39,711 bases of DNA from Roseiarcus sp043784465 (GTDB taxonomy: Bacteria > Pseudomonadota > Alphaproteobacteria > Rhizobiales > Beijerinckiaceae). The position numbers were made by a program, and so were the translations under genes. Below are positions 25,996-34,299 of this stretch, in pieces; positions within the stretch are counted from its first letter, which is position 1, and every line of letters starts with the position of its first letter. The stretch is from NCBI GenBank assembly GCA_043784465.1, contig JAYVYJ010000050.1:1-39711 (forward strand). Reading direction: 5' to 3'. The notes under the pieces were generated by a model. That model was not told the DNA's origin and ran no database searches. It saw only the letters and a list, made by a program, of their open reading frames with translations.

Positions 25996-26538
25996 TCAAC
26001 CCGGGGGTCGGAAGATCATGCGCTTGTCGAACTTCCCGCCGCCCGCGGCGCCGATGTCGGAAGCGCCGCCGATCAGCAGGATTTCGCCGGCGCGGGCGAT
26101 CAGCGCCCATCGGCCGTCGCGCCTCTCGATCGCGTGGACATGGCCCAGGCGCGGCACGTCCTCGCCCGGGGTGACGGCGAAGATGCGGTTGCCCTCGCGC
26201 AGCCACGCGAACTGCGGTTGCGCGCCCACCAGCCCATAGCCGCCCGCCTCCTCGGGCGCCGAATGGGGCAGGGCGCCAAGCGCGTTCATGTCGAGGCCGG
26301 ATCGGGCGGCGCTGTCGGCGGCGGCGGAATGGCGGCTCGGCTGCGCGAAAATCGCCAGATATTCCATGCCGGCGATCTTGGGGCGATGGTCGTCCGAAAG
26401 CGTCTCGTAGCCGGCGAAGCCGACCGCGCCGGCGGCGGTGACGACGAGCCCGGCTATCAGCGCGAGATCGGCGGCCCTGCTGGCCGCAAAGCCCGCCGTC
26501 GCGCCGGCGAGGGTTGCCAGCGCCTTCCTCCTATCCAC
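25996..26538 (-). CDS. Hypothetical protein downstream of fliI
   Basis: Encodes 180 residues from GTG 26538, overlapping the fliI stop by 8 nt with GAGGAGG inside fliI as the likely ribosome-binding site. After a basic start (MDRRKALATL) there is a hydrophobic segment at about residues 22-45 (ADLALIAGLVVTAAGAVGFAGY) that should anchor it in the membrane. The rest is soluble, with a small beta-rich C-terminal domain (QFAWLREGNRIFAVTPGEDVPRLGHVHAIERRDGRWAL). That layout resembles GspC/PilP-like secretion accessory domains, but the similarity is only in pattern. Coupling to fliI suggests a role in flagellar export or assembly. No family recognised. Confidence 0.7.
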   Translation of the reverse strand: MDRRKALATLAGATAGFAASRAADLALIAGLVVTAAGAVGFAGYETLSDDHRPKIAGMEYLAIFAQPSRHSAAADSAARSGLDMNALGALPHSAPEEAGGYGLVGAQPQFAWLREGNRIFAVTPGEDVPRLGHVHAIERRDGRWALIARAGEILLIGGASDIGAAGGGKFDKRMIFRPPG

Positions 26539-27892
26539 CCGCCGCCTCCTCGCCCTTGGCGCGCAACGCCGTGGCCAGATCGACGAAGGGATCCTCGCAG
26601 GGCGACGAGGACAGCGACTGCGTCATCGCCTCGTAGATGCGCGGCACGGTCTTGATCGCCTGATCGAGCACGGGATCGGCGCCCGCCGAATATCCGCCCA
26701 TCAACCGGAGTTCGCGCGTCTCCTCGAAGCGCGCGATCAACCCGCGCAGGCGGGTGACGAGCGCGCGCTGCTCGGGCGTCCAACGCGGTTGCGGAATGCG
26801 CGAGATCGAAGCCAGAACGTTGACGGCGGGATAGCGGCCCTGATCGGCGATGGCGCGGTCGAGCACGATATGGCCGTCGAGCGTTCCCCGGATATTGTCG
26901 GCGACGGGATCGTTGTGATCGTCGCCGTCGACCAGCACCGAGAACACCCCGGTGATCGCGCCCGATCCTTCCGGTCCCGGTCCGGCGCGTTCCAGCAGGC
27001 GCGGCAGGTCGGAGAACACGCTGGGCGCGTAGCCGCGCGCGACCGCAGGTTCGCCGGCGGCCAGCGCCACGTCGCGCGCCGCGTGGGCGAAGCGGGTGAC
27101 GGAATCGACGATCAGCAGCACCGATTGCCCGGCGTCGCGGAAATATTCGGCGATGGTCATCGCCGTCTTGGGGGCGAGGCGACGCATCATCGGGCTTTCG
27201 TCGCCCGTGGAGACGATTGCGACGGCGTTGGCGCGGTTGTCGCCCAAAGTGTCGTCGAGGAACTCGCGCACCTCGCGGCCGCGCTCGCCCACCAGCGCGA
27301 TGACGACGGCCTGAAAATCGGGCGCGCGGGCGAGCATGGCGAGCAGCGAAGATTTGCCGACGCCGGAGCCTGCGAACACGCCGATCCGCTGGCCCGCGCA
27401 AAGCGGGGTGAACAGGTCGATGACGCGGATGCCCGTCTTGATGGGCTCGCGCACGCGGGCGCGCTTGAGCGCGGGCGGCGGCTCGGCGTCGAGCGGCAGC
27501 GCGCGCTCGCCAAGCGTCAGCGGCCCTTCGTCGTCGAGCGGGCGGCCGAGCGCGTCGACCACGCGGCCCTTCCAGCTTTCGTCGGGCCACAGCGTCAGGC
27601 TCGGCGCGCGCCAGGCGCGCTCGCCGATCTCCGCCGACACGCGGTTGTCGAACGGCTTGACGGTGATGCCCGCATCTTCGATGCGCACGACCTCGCCGAT
27701 GGCCGAACGCTCGTCGCGGCCGAGCCGCACGATGTCGCCCAGCCGGACGAAGCGCGAGAGACCCGCGACGCGGAAATGGGAATTGGCGATCTCCGTGACC
27801 GCGCCGCCCACCGTCACGCGCGGCGCCAGCCGCCCGCCGCGCGCCAGGACGCCTTCCAGCCGGGAGAGCGCGGTCGGCCGGGACGCGCTCAT
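26531..27892 (-). CDS. fliI: Flagellar export ATPase
   Basis: The ATPase that powers the flagellar type III export apparatus, 453 residues. It has the F1-beta-like fold: Walker A in GQRIGVFAGSGVGKSSLLAML (about residue 160), the catalytic glutamate region VGERGREVREF, Walker B SVLLIVDSVTRFAHAAR, and the conserved ARGYAPSVFSDLPRLLERAG, DNIRGTLDGHIVLDR and FEETRELRLMGGY. ATG 27892 overlaps the flgF stop by ATGA. Frames open farther upstream lie over flgF and are not used. The pair flgF-fliI divergent from motA is the Hyphomicrobiales arrangement. Confidence 0.93.
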   Translation of the reverse strand: MSASRPTALSRLEGVLARGGRLAPRVTVGGAVTEIANSHFRVAGLSRFVRLGDIVRLGRDERSAIGEVVRIEDAGITVKPFDNRVSAEIGERAWRAPSLTLWPDESWKGRVVDALGRPLDDEGPLTLGERALPLDAEPPPALKRARVREPIKTGIRVIDLFTPLCAGQRIGVFAGSGVGKSSLLAMLARAPDFQAVVIALVGERGREVREFLDDTLGDNRANAVAIVSTGDESPMMRRLAPKTAMTIAEYFRDAGQSVLLIVDSVTRFAHAARDVALAAGEPAVARGYAPSVFSDLPRLLERAGPGPEGSGAITGVFSVLVDGDDHNDPVADNIRGTLDGHIVLDRAIADQGRYPAVNVLASISRIPQPRWTPEQRALVTRLRGLIARFEETRELRLMGGYSAGADPVLDQAIKTVPRIYEAMTQSLSSSPCEDPFVDLATALRAKGEEAAGG

Positions 27893-28614
27893 GCGGCGCC
27901 GCCAAGAGTTTTGATGGCGTCGGTCAACGAGGTCTCGGTTTGTGCGACGCCGTTGGTGACGCCGTCGAAGGTGCGGGTGACTGCGATCAGCCGCGTCATC
28001 TCGTGCACGGGATCGACGTTGGCCTGCTCGACCGCGCCTTGCACCACGGAATTGGCGGTGAAGTTGAGGATGGGTTGGGCTTGCTTGTCGGAGAGAAAAC
28101 CGGACGTGCCGGCGCGAGTCAGTTTGGCGGCGGGGTCGAGTTGGAACAGGCCGAGGGCGCCCAGCTGGCGGCCATCCTGAAGGATCATGCCGTCGCGCAT
28201 GATCGAGGGCGGCCCGGCGCCGGGGTCGAGCTGGATCGGGGCGCCGGCGGCGTCGAGAACGGGGGCGCCGGTCAGCGAGGTCAGGCCGCCGGTCTCGTCC
28301 ATCTGCATGCGCCCGTCGCGGGTGTAGACCGTCTGGCCGTTCTGCTGGACGGCGAAAAAACCCTCGCCCTGCACAGCGGCGTCGAGCGGGTTGCCGGTGG
28401 TCACCAGCGACCCCGCGCGCATCGACACGAAGGTTTCGCCGGGCGAAACGTAGGAGACTTTGGCCTCGCCCGCCCTCGCCAGTTGGGTCGCAAAGCTGAC
28501 CCCGTCGACGCGAAAACCGGGCGTGTTGGCGTTGGCCACGTTGTTGGCGATCGTTTCGAGCCGGCGGCTCAGCGAAATCTGCGCCGAAAGGGAGACGTAA
28601 AGACCGTTCTGCAT
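27889..28614 (-). CDS. flgF: Flagellar proximal rod protein
   Basis: A rod component of the basal body, 241 residues. The N-terminus MQNGLYVSLSAQISLSRRLETIANNVANANTPGFR holds the conserved rod-protein signature ANNxANxxTPGF. The middle has GNPLDAAVQGEGFFAVQQ and YTRDGRMQMD, as in FlgF/FlgG. The C-terminal coiled segment VVQGAVEQANVDPVHEMTRLIAVTRTFD matches the region that packs in the rod core. The length fits FlgF rather than the slightly longer FlgG. First gene of the minus-strand flgF-fliI operon, divergent from motA. Confidence 0.9.
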   Translation of the reverse strand: MQNGLYVSLSAQISLSRRLETIANNVANANTPGFRVDGVSFATQLARAGEAKVSYVSPGETFVSMRAGSLVTTGNPLDAAVQGEGFFAVQQNGQTVYTRDGRMQMDETGGLTSLTGAPVLDAAGAPIQLDPGAGPPSIMRDGMILQDGRQLGALGLFQLDPAAKLTRAGTSGFLSDKQAQPILNFTANSVVQGAVEQANVDPVHEMTRLIAVTRTFDGVTNGVAQTETSLTDAIKTLGGAA

Positions 28615-28766
28615 CCGCGCCGATCAAGGTTTGGGAGGCCCTTGGGGGGACTCGCCTCTCGTCAGGCTCGCCGCTTCGACTTGTCCGGGCCTGACCTGAC
28701 GGCGCCAGTCTCGCGCAAGACTTCACCGCCAATCCTCAGGAAGGACGAGCCGACGGGGTCAGAAGC
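28615..28766. promoter_or_regulatory. Divergent flagellar promoter region with inverted repeat
   Basis: The 152-bp gap between divergent flgF and motA must hold promoters for both flagellar operons. GTCAGGC at 28661-28667 is repeated inverted as GCCTGAC at 28689-28695, and the right arm runs into a direct CTGACCTGAC. This is a plausible regulator site. No sigma-54 or sigma-28 consensus was recognised with confidence. Confidence 0.4.
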
Positions 28767-29639
28767 GTGAATTTCGCCATTGGGCTCGTCATATCGCTCG
28801 CCAGCATGATTGGCGGCTATTCCGCGCTGGGCGGCCATCTCGAAGTGCTGGTGCAGCCTTTCGAGTTCCTCATCATCTGCGGTTCGTCCCTGGGCGTGTT
28901 CGTCGTCGCCAATCCGTTCTCCACCATCAAGGACTGCGGCAAGGCGTTCATGGAGGCGATCCTCGACAAGGTGCCCAAGCCGCGCGACTATCTCGACGTG
29001 CTGTCGGCGCTGCACGCGCTGATGCGGGAACTGCGCTCCAAATCGCGCAGCGAGGTCGAGGGGCATTTCGACAACCCCAAAGAATCGGAGATTTTCAAGA
29101 ATTATCCCAAGCTGCTCGCCAACCACGACCTCGTGACGTTCATCTGCGACTATTGCCGCATCATCATCATCGGCAACGCCAAGAGTCACGAAGTCGAAGC
29201 GCTGATGGACGAGGAGATCGAGACGCTTCACCACGAGAAGGAGAAGCCCTCGCACTCTTATCAGGCCGTGGCGGACGGCCTCCCGGCGCTGGGCATCGTC
29301 GCGGCGGTGCTGGGCGTCATTCACGCGATGGGCGCGCTGGATCAAAGCCCGGAAGTGCTCGGCGGGCTCATCGGCGCGGCGCTGGTGGGCACGTTCGCCG
29401 GCATCTTTCTGTCCTATGGAGTCGTGGCGCCCATCGCCTCCAAGATCAAGATCGTGCGCGACAAACAACTTCACCTCTACATGCTCGTCAAGCAAAGCCT
29501 CATCGCCTACATGAACGGCGCGATGCCGCAGGTCGCCGTCGAGTTCGGGCGCAAGACGATCCCCAACAAGGAACGGCCCTCCATCGACACCGTTGAGAAC
29601 GAAACCTCGCTTGGCGGCGCGGCCAGGGAGGCGGCCTAG
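28767..29639 (+). CDS. motA: Flagellar motor stator protein MotA
   Basis: The proton-channel stator subunit, 290 residues with four membrane spans (two near the N-terminus, two around 175-230). Visible landmarks are the N-terminal span FAIGLVISLASMIGGY, the cytoplasmic loop RSKSRSEVEGHFDNPKESEIFKNYP with charged residues that contact FliG, and the channel segment VADGLPALGIVAAVLGVIHAMG with the conserved proline. GTFAGIFLSYGVVAPIASK is the fourth span. GTG 28767 is the start. MotB is not encoded nearby, as in other Hyphomicrobiales. First gene of the motA-fliM-fliN-fliG-flhB operon. Confidence 0.93.
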   Translation: MNFAIGLVISLASMIGGYSALGGHLEVLVQPFEFLIICGSSLGVFVVANPFSTIKDCGKAFMEAILDKVPKPRDYLDVLSALHALMRELRSKSRSEVEGHFDNPKESEIFKNYPKLLANHDLVTFICDYCRIIIIGNAKSHEVEALMDEEIETLHHEKEKPSHSYQAVADGLPALGIVAAVLGVIHAMGALDQSPEVLGGLIGAALVGTFAGIFLSYGVVAPIASKIKIVRDKQLHLYMLVKQSLIAYMNGAMPQVAVEFGRKTIPNKERPSIDTVENETSLGGAAREAA

Positions 29640-29642
29640 GCC

Positions 29643-30593
29643 ATGGCGCGCGACCGCGACGACAAGGGCGGAGCCTGGTTGCGGGAAGGCCGCCAGGCCA
29701 GCGCCCATCACGGGATCGAAAAGACACCTCAGTTCCGCGCTTCGCTGGAGCGCTTCGCCGAGCGCGCGCCCGAGAAGCTCGGCGCGACCTTTGGAGCGCT
29801 GTTCAGCGCCAACACGGAGAAAACGCGCAACGCGCAGACTTTCGCCGCGCTCAACGAGCATCGGGACCTGCCCGCGATCTTGTTGAACAGCCCTTCTCTC
29901 GGCCAGCCGATGGCGATGCTGTGCGAGGGCGGGCTGGTCGATCTGGCGATCGCGGCGATGTTCGGCGTCGAGCCGGCCAACGACCAGGAGAAGGCGACGC
30001 CGATACGCCGTCCAAGCGCGCTGGAGCTGCGCATCCTGCGTCAGGTCGGCGGGACGCTGGCGGCGGCCTTGTGCGCCGCGTTCGCGCCCGTCGCCGATTT
30101 CGATCTCGACGTCGAGGCGGTCGAGGCGCTGGAGGACGACACGCTGCTGGGGGCCAGGGACATGTCCGCGCTGCTGGCGCCGCTGACGGTCAAGACGCCG
30201 GCCGGCGCGTTCGGCGTCACGCTGCTGCTGCCGCATCCCTTCCTCACCGCGCTCGCCGGCGCCGTCGTCAGGGGACCGGCGGCAGGCGCGGCCGATCTCG
30301 ATCCCGTCTGGTCGAGCCGCATGGAACGGCGCGTGACGGAGGCGAGCCTGACGCTGACCGCCGTGCTCGACGAGTTCGAGATGAGCCTTTCCGACGTCTC
30401 CAGCCTGCGGGCGGGCTTCGTGCTGCCGCTGAGCGAGGAGGGCGGCAAGGGACGGGTGCGTATCGAGAGCGGCGAGCGCGGCGTTTTTATTTGCTCCTTG
30501 GGCGAACGCAACGGGCGCTACGCGCTGGAGATCGAAGACATTATCGCGAAATCCGTCGAGGGCGCCTATTCCGGCTCTTCGACGAACACCTGA
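29643..30593 (+). CDS. fliM: Flagellar motor switch protein FliM (divergent)
   Basis: A C-ring component, 316 residues, assigned from position (between motA and fliN) and from weak but consistent similarity. The middle domain has QPMAMLCEGGLVDLAIAAMFG and the C-terminal part resembles the SpoA-type domain (ERRVTEASLTLTAVLDEFEMSLSDVSSLRAGFVLPL). The usual N-terminal CheY-binding sequence (L-S-Q-x-E-I-D) is absent; the protein begins with a charged MARDRDDKGGAWLREG stretch. Divergent FliM sequences of this kind are known in Rhizobiales operons. Starts three bases after motA. Confidence 0.8.
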   Translation: MARDRDDKGGAWLREGRQASAHHGIEKTPQFRASLERFAERAPEKLGATFGALFSANTEKTRNAQTFAALNEHRDLPAILLNSPSLGQPMAMLCEGGLVDLAIAAMFGVEPANDQEKATPIRRPSALELRILRQVGGTLAAALCAAFAPVADFDLDVEAVEALEDDTLLGARDMSALLAPLTVKTPAGAFGVTLLLPHPFLTALAGAVVRGPAAGAADLDPVWSSRMERRVTEASLTLTAVLDEFEMSLSDVSSLRAGFVLPLSEEGGKGRVRIESGERGVFICSLGERNGRYALEIEDIIAKSVEGAYSGSSTNT

Positions 30594-30631
30594 CGACAAA
30601 ACCGAAACGTCCTGCGGAGAGCGGTTAGACC

Positions 30632-30934
30632 ATGGGTAACGATGCTGACGAGGACATGGCCGCGGACTTTGACTTGGCCGTCCCCAGTCTCGACGCGATC
30701 CTGTCGATTCCCGTCACCGTGCAGGTCGTGCTGGGCGAAACCTCCATGCCCGTCGCCAAGCTGATGAAGCTCGGGCGCGGCGCCGTCATCACGCTCGACC
30801 AGAAAGTCGGCGCGCCCGTCAGCGTGCTGTGCAACGGGCGCGTGGTCGCGCGCGGCGAAGTCGTCGTTGTCGACGAGGAAAACTCTCGCTACGGCGTCTC
30901 GCTGACCGAGATCGTCGGAGCGGCGAAGGCGTGA
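30632..30934 (+). CDS. fliN: Flagellar motor switch protein FliN
   Basis: A C-ring subunit of 100 residues, essentially one SpoA/FliN domain. It shows LDAILSIPVTVQVVLGETSMPVAKLMKLGRGAVITLDQKVGAPVSV and VVARGEVVVVDEENSRYGVSLTEIV, the complete FliN fold signature. A short acidic N-terminus precedes it. Its stop overlaps the fliG GTG start (GTGA). It combines with FliM and FliG in the switch complex and in export substrate docking. Confidence 0.93.
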   Translation: MGNDADEDMAADFDLAVPSLDAILSIPVTVQVVLGETSMPVAKLMKLGRGAVITLDQKVGAPVSVLCNGRVVARGEVVVVDEENSRYGVSLTEIVGAAKA

Positions 30935-31938
30935 TCGAGGCGACGCATACGGGCGCGCAGCGCGCGGCGGCGCTGTTGCTCGCCATGGAACGCAACACCG
31001 CACAGGCGTTGCTGCGTCATTTTTCGCCCGACGAATTGCGCGAGGTGACCATCGCCGCTTCGCGGCTGGGTCAGGTGCCGCACGCGACGCTCGACGCGAT
31101 GGTCGATCAGTTTCAGCAAGATTTCTCTCACAGCTCCGGCCTGCTGGGCGACGAGGAACATGCGCGGGAATTGGTTGGCGGGTCCGTCGCGCCCGACCTC
31201 GTCAAGACCTATCTGGAGGCGGCCAATTCGCCGGGCCCCGTCGATGTCTGGAAGGGGCTGACGGCGCTGCCGGAGAAATTCCTCATAAGTTTTCTCGCCG
31301 ACGAACACCCGCTTATCGTCACCTACATTCTGTCCCGGCTCGATTCGCAATTCGCCGCCAGGCTGGTGTCGGCGCTGCCGCGCGGCATGCGCAACGCCGC
31401 GCTGGTCAAGCTGATCGCTCCGCCCGAGATCACCGCGCAAGCGCAGATTGTGCTGGAGAGCGCGTTGCGCGATGTTTTGCTGGGCGGGGCGACCGGCGCC
31501 TCGGCGGACGAAGCCCGCGCGCGCATCGCCGAGATCATCAACGGCCTGGAGCCGGGCGACGCCGACGACGTGATGAAGGCGTTGGAGGCCGAGCGGCCTC
31601 AGGACGCCAAGGTCGTGCGCGCCATGCTGTTCTCGTTCGCCGATCTGACGCGCCTCGCGCAGCGTGCGCGCGCGTTGTTGTTCGACAAGCTGACGACCGA
31701 CCTCGTCGTGATGGCGCTGCGCAACACCGATGCGGAATTCCGCGAGGCGGCGCTCTCGGCGATGGCGGCGCGCTCAAGGCGTCTGGTGGAGGGCGAACTG
31801 GCCACGGCGTCGAACGCCAAGCCCGCCGAGATCGCCAGAGCGCGCAGGGAAGTGGTCAAGATCGTGCTCGCCATGGCGACGAAGGGCGAACTGGATCTGC
31901 CCTCAAACGATTCCCACGACGGCATGGCCGCGGCCTGA
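30931..31938 (+). CDS. fliG: Flagellar motor switch protein FliG
   Basis: The rotor protein that interacts with MotA, 335 residues from GTG 30931. The N-terminal domain has GAQRAAALLLAMERNTAQALLRHFSPDELREVTIAA. The middle holds the segment LISFLADEHPLIVTYILSRLD, equivalent to the EHPQ motif. The C-terminal torque region is DLTRLAQRARALLFDKLTTDLVVMALRNTDAEFREAALSAMAARSRRLVEGEL, which retains charged residues for stator contact. Overlaps fliN by 4 nt and is followed by flhB after 6 nt. Confidence 0.92.
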   Translation: MIEATHTGAQRAAALLLAMERNTAQALLRHFSPDELREVTIAASRLGQVPHATLDAMVDQFQQDFSHSSGLLGDEEHARELVGGSVAPDLVKTYLEAANSPGPVDVWKGLTALPEKFLISFLADEHPLIVTYILSRLDSQFAARLVSALPRGMRNAALVKLIAPPEITAQAQIVLESALRDVLLGGATGASADEARARIAEIINGLEPGDADDVMKALEAERPQDAKVVRAMLFSFADLTRLAQRARALLFDKLTTDLVVMALRNTDAEFREAALSAMAARSRRLVEGELATASNAKPAEIARARREVVKIVLAMATKGELDLPSNDSHDGMAAA

Positions 31939-31944
31939 GGCGCA

Positions 31945-33036
31945 ATGGCTGACGACAACGACGACGACAAGACGGAAGAACCCACCGAAAAGCGGCTCAC
32001 CGACGCGGTGGAGCGCGGCGACACGCCGATGTCGCGCGAGGTCACGTTCCTCATGTCGATGATCGCCTATTTGCTGGCCGAGCTTTTCCTGTTGCCCGGC
32101 GCGACGCCCGACCTCGCCGCCGCGCTCGCGCGCTTCATCGACGATCCCTCGGGCTGGCGGCTGGACACGGGCGGCGACGCGATATTGCTGATCATGACGA
32201 TTGCCGGCGTTGTCGCGCGCTTCGCTTGGCCGACCATCCTGTTGCTAATGGCCTTCGGCGTCGGCGCCTCGATCTTTCAGAATGCGCCCAGCGTCGTGCT
32301 CAAGCGCATCGAGCCCGATTTCAAGCGGCTGTCGCCGTTTTCCGGCTTCTCGCGGCTGTTCGGGCCGCGCGGCTGGACGGAGTTCGGCAAGGCGGCGCTC
32401 AAGTTGATCGTGGTCGCCGCAACCGTCGCGCTTCTGCTGGCGGCGGATCGGCTAATGTTGCTGGACTCGATGTTCGCCGACGTCTCGGCGCTGCCCCGGC
32501 GGTTGATGACGCTGTGCGTGGCGGCGACGACGGCGGTGGCGCTGGCGACCCTGGTGATCGCGGTGGCGGACTTCACCTGGACGCGCATACATTGGCGGCG
32601 CGACCTGCGCATGAGCCGACAGGAATTGCGCGACGAGGTCAAACAATCGGAAGGCGACCGCACGCTGAAGGCGCGGCTGCGCTCGCTGCGTCTCGACCGC
32701 GCGCGCCGCAACATGATGAAGAACGTGCCCAGGGCGACGATGGTGGTCGTCAACCCCACGCACTACGCCGTCGCGATGCGCTACGTGCGCTCCGAAGGCG
32801 GAGCGCCGACCGTTCTGGCCAAGGGCGTCGATCTGGTGGCGCTGAAGATCCGCGAGATCGCCCTGGAGAACGGCGTGCCGATCATCGAGGACAGGCCGCT
32901 GGCGCGCTCGCTTTATGAAGCGGTCTCGGTGGACGCGACGATACCGGCGGAGTTTTATCGCGCGGTCGCCGAGATCGTGCATTTCTTGCAAGCCAAGCGC
33001 GCGGCCTGGCCGCACAGCCGCAGGAGGCTCCCTTGA
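31945..33036 (+). CDS. flhB: Flagellar export switch protein FlhB
   Basis: A membrane component of the flagellar export gate that switches substrate specificity, 363 residues. It begins with the family sequence KTEEPTEKRLTDAVERGD. Four hydrophobic segments span about 33-52, 78-110, 150-170 and 185-210. The cytoplasmic domain contains the self-cleavage motif NPTH with Asn270 and Pro271 in VVVNPTHYAVAMRY, followed by GVDLVALKIREIALENGVPIIEDRPLARSLYEAV. Its TGA overlaps the TTG of the next gene. Confidence 0.94.
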   Translation: MADDNDDDKTEEPTEKRLTDAVERGDTPMSREVTFLMSMIAYLLAELFLLPGATPDLAAALARFIDDPSGWRLDTGGDAILLIMTIAGVVARFAWPTILLLMAFGVGASIFQNAPSVVLKRIEPDFKRLSPFSGFSRLFGPRGWTEFGKAALKLIVVAATVALLLAADRLMLLDSMFADVSALPRRLMTLCVAATTAVALATLVIAVADFTWTRIHWRRDLRMSRQELRDEVKQSEGDRTLKARLRSLRLDRARRNMMKNVPRATMVVVNPTHYAVAMRYVRSEGGAPTVLAKGVDLVALKIREIALENGVPIIEDRPLARSLYEAVSVDATIPAEFYRAVAEIVHFLQAKRAAWPHSRRRLP

Positions 33037-33461
33037 CGACTGAAATCCTCGACATCGATCTGGCCGAACATGAGCGGGTGATCGCCGACGCGATCGTGGA
33101 CGTAGCCACCGAACTCCGGCTCTCCGATCCCACGGAATTCATCCTGCTGGTGCGCGGCGAGCAGGAGGCCAACATCGCCGATCTCGTCAATTCGTCGAGC
33201 GAGCTATTCTTCAAGAAGGGCACGCTGCGCTATGCGCTCGCCGCCGATTGCGCACTTTCTTGGGGCTCGACGCCGAGCGTGACGCTCGACATGGAGTTTC
33301 GCCACGATCACGTAACGGCGTTCTTCCGGCTGACGCTGGCTGGCCAGCGCGGGCGCGTCGAAGTGCTCGACGTGATGAGCGACGACGAGGACGTCGGGAC
33401 GCCTCATCACGGCGCCGCCGAGCGCCTGCGCTTCGCGCTGGCGGACGCGAAGCTGTTGTGA
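33033..33461 (+). CDS. Hypothetical protein of the flagellar operon
   Basis: Encodes 142 residues. The TTG start at 33033 overlaps the flhB stop (TTGA) and is preceded by AGGAGG at ideal spacing, so translation is well supported. It is a soluble, acidic protein with mixed alpha/beta pattern and no motif I can name (opening ILDIDLAEHERVIADAIVDVATEL; later FFRLTLAGQRGRVEVLDVMSDDEDVG). Overlaps on both sides tie it to flhB and the PilZ gene, suggesting a motility-related role. Confidence 0.75.
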   Translation: MTTEILDIDLAEHERVIADAIVDVATELRLSDPTEFILLVRGEQEANIADLVNSSSELFFKKGTLRYALAADCALSWGSTPSVTLDMEFRHDHVTAFFRLTLAGQRGRVEVLDVMSDDEDVGTPHHGAAERLRFALADAKLL

Positions 33462-33871
33462 AAGCGCCGCTCGTCATCGACGCGGTTGCGGCCGGAGCGG
33501 ACGAGACGCGGTGGCGCTGGTTGGTGGGGCAGGGACGTGCGGCCTATCGCGCGGAGGCGCGCGGGTCCGCAAGGCGGCGCACACGCCTGCAATCAGCGAA
33601 AATCCTCGACGGCGCCGGCGCGTTCCTGTGCGACGCGACGATTGCGGACATTTCGGCGTCGGGCCTCCGCGTGCTGATGGCGCGCAATTGCGGGTTGCCG
33701 GCGCGGCTGGGCGTGCATGTGGATCTGACGGGCGAAGTGCTGACGGCGCGGGTCGCATGGCGACGCGAGCGGGTCGCGGGTTTGTGGGTGCTCGCGCGCG
33801 AGGCCCCCACGCCGCTAAAAACCAGCGACAAGCTGGCGCTGGAGGGGCGCTATTACGCGGTGCGCAGCTGA
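33458..33871 (+). CDS. PilZ domain protein in the flagellar operon
   Basis: Encodes 137 residues from GTG 33458, overlapping the preceding stop (GTGA). The PilZ cyclic di-GMP-binding signatures are present: the RxxxR cluster in SARRRTRLQSAKIL and DISASGLRVLM about 25 residues later, then VDLTGEVLTARVAWRRERVAGLWVL. The N-terminal 35 residues are not conserved PilZ sequence and may be a partner-binding tail. Last gene of the motA operon, so it may act as a cyclic di-GMP brake on the flagellar motor, like YcgR in enterobacteria, though it lacks the YcgR N-terminal domain. Confidence 0.82.
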   Translation: MKAPLVIDAVAAGADETRWRWLVGQGRAAYRAEARGSARRRTRLQSAKILDGAGAFLCDATIADISASGLRVLMARNCGLPARLGVHVDLTGEVLTARVAWRRERVAGLWVLAREAPTPLKTSDKLALEGRYYAVRS

Positions 33872-33927
33872 GATCAATTCCGCTCGCTGCGCGCGCCGAG
33901 TCCTTCGGCCGGGAACCGTATGAGAAA

Positions 33928-34299
33928 TCAGCTGGCGGCCGTGTCGAGCGTGATCGAGGCGCCGTGGTCGTCGCGAGGGTCCCCTACGCCGTCGACGTTG
34001 AGTACGGACAGCGCACGCAAGCCGAAGGGCTGACCGTTTTCCGCGCCGGCATCAACATGCAGCGCCCCGCCGAATGGAAAACGAGGCCGCGATTGCCGCA
34101 CATCACCTCGTCGCCGCGCAACTTGCCCCGTTACAGCGGCGGCAGGCGACGCCAGCACGCAACTTCCACCGCCACCGCCGCGCCGTCCTGACGGCGATAA
34201 AACACAAGGTCCGTGCCGCAGAGTTTGCGGGAAAACAGCCTGGCGCCGATCTCATGGCAGGCGGCGGGACACCAGGCGTTCAGGGAATAGGCGCGCCCG
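33928..34299 (-). pseudogene. Remnant of Rieske oxygenase (VanA-type) N-terminus
   Basis: Reading leftward from about 34299, one frame gives SLNAWCPAACHEIGARLFSR, then CGTDLVFYRRQDGAAVAVE, CWRR, a TAA stop (34131-34133), RGKLRGDEVMCGNRGLVFHSAGRC and SPSACVR, then a TAG (33984-33986). This is the N-terminal Rieske domain of vanillate O-demethylase-type oxygenases. Both iron-binding histidines are lost: C-P-H-R has become C-W-R-R and C-G-Y-H-G has become C-G-N-R-G, while both cysteines and their spacing remain. After a likely frameshift, LNVDGVGDPRDDHG may continue it. There is no start codon and no catalytic domain. A dead gene, probably once paired with the divergent MarR gene. Confidence 0.78.

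Noticed and set aside
28662..30599. Very long minus-strand open frame opposite motA and fliM
   Set aside because: Composition is Arg/Gly/His-rich antisense of two clearly recognised flagellar genes; no start or motif support.
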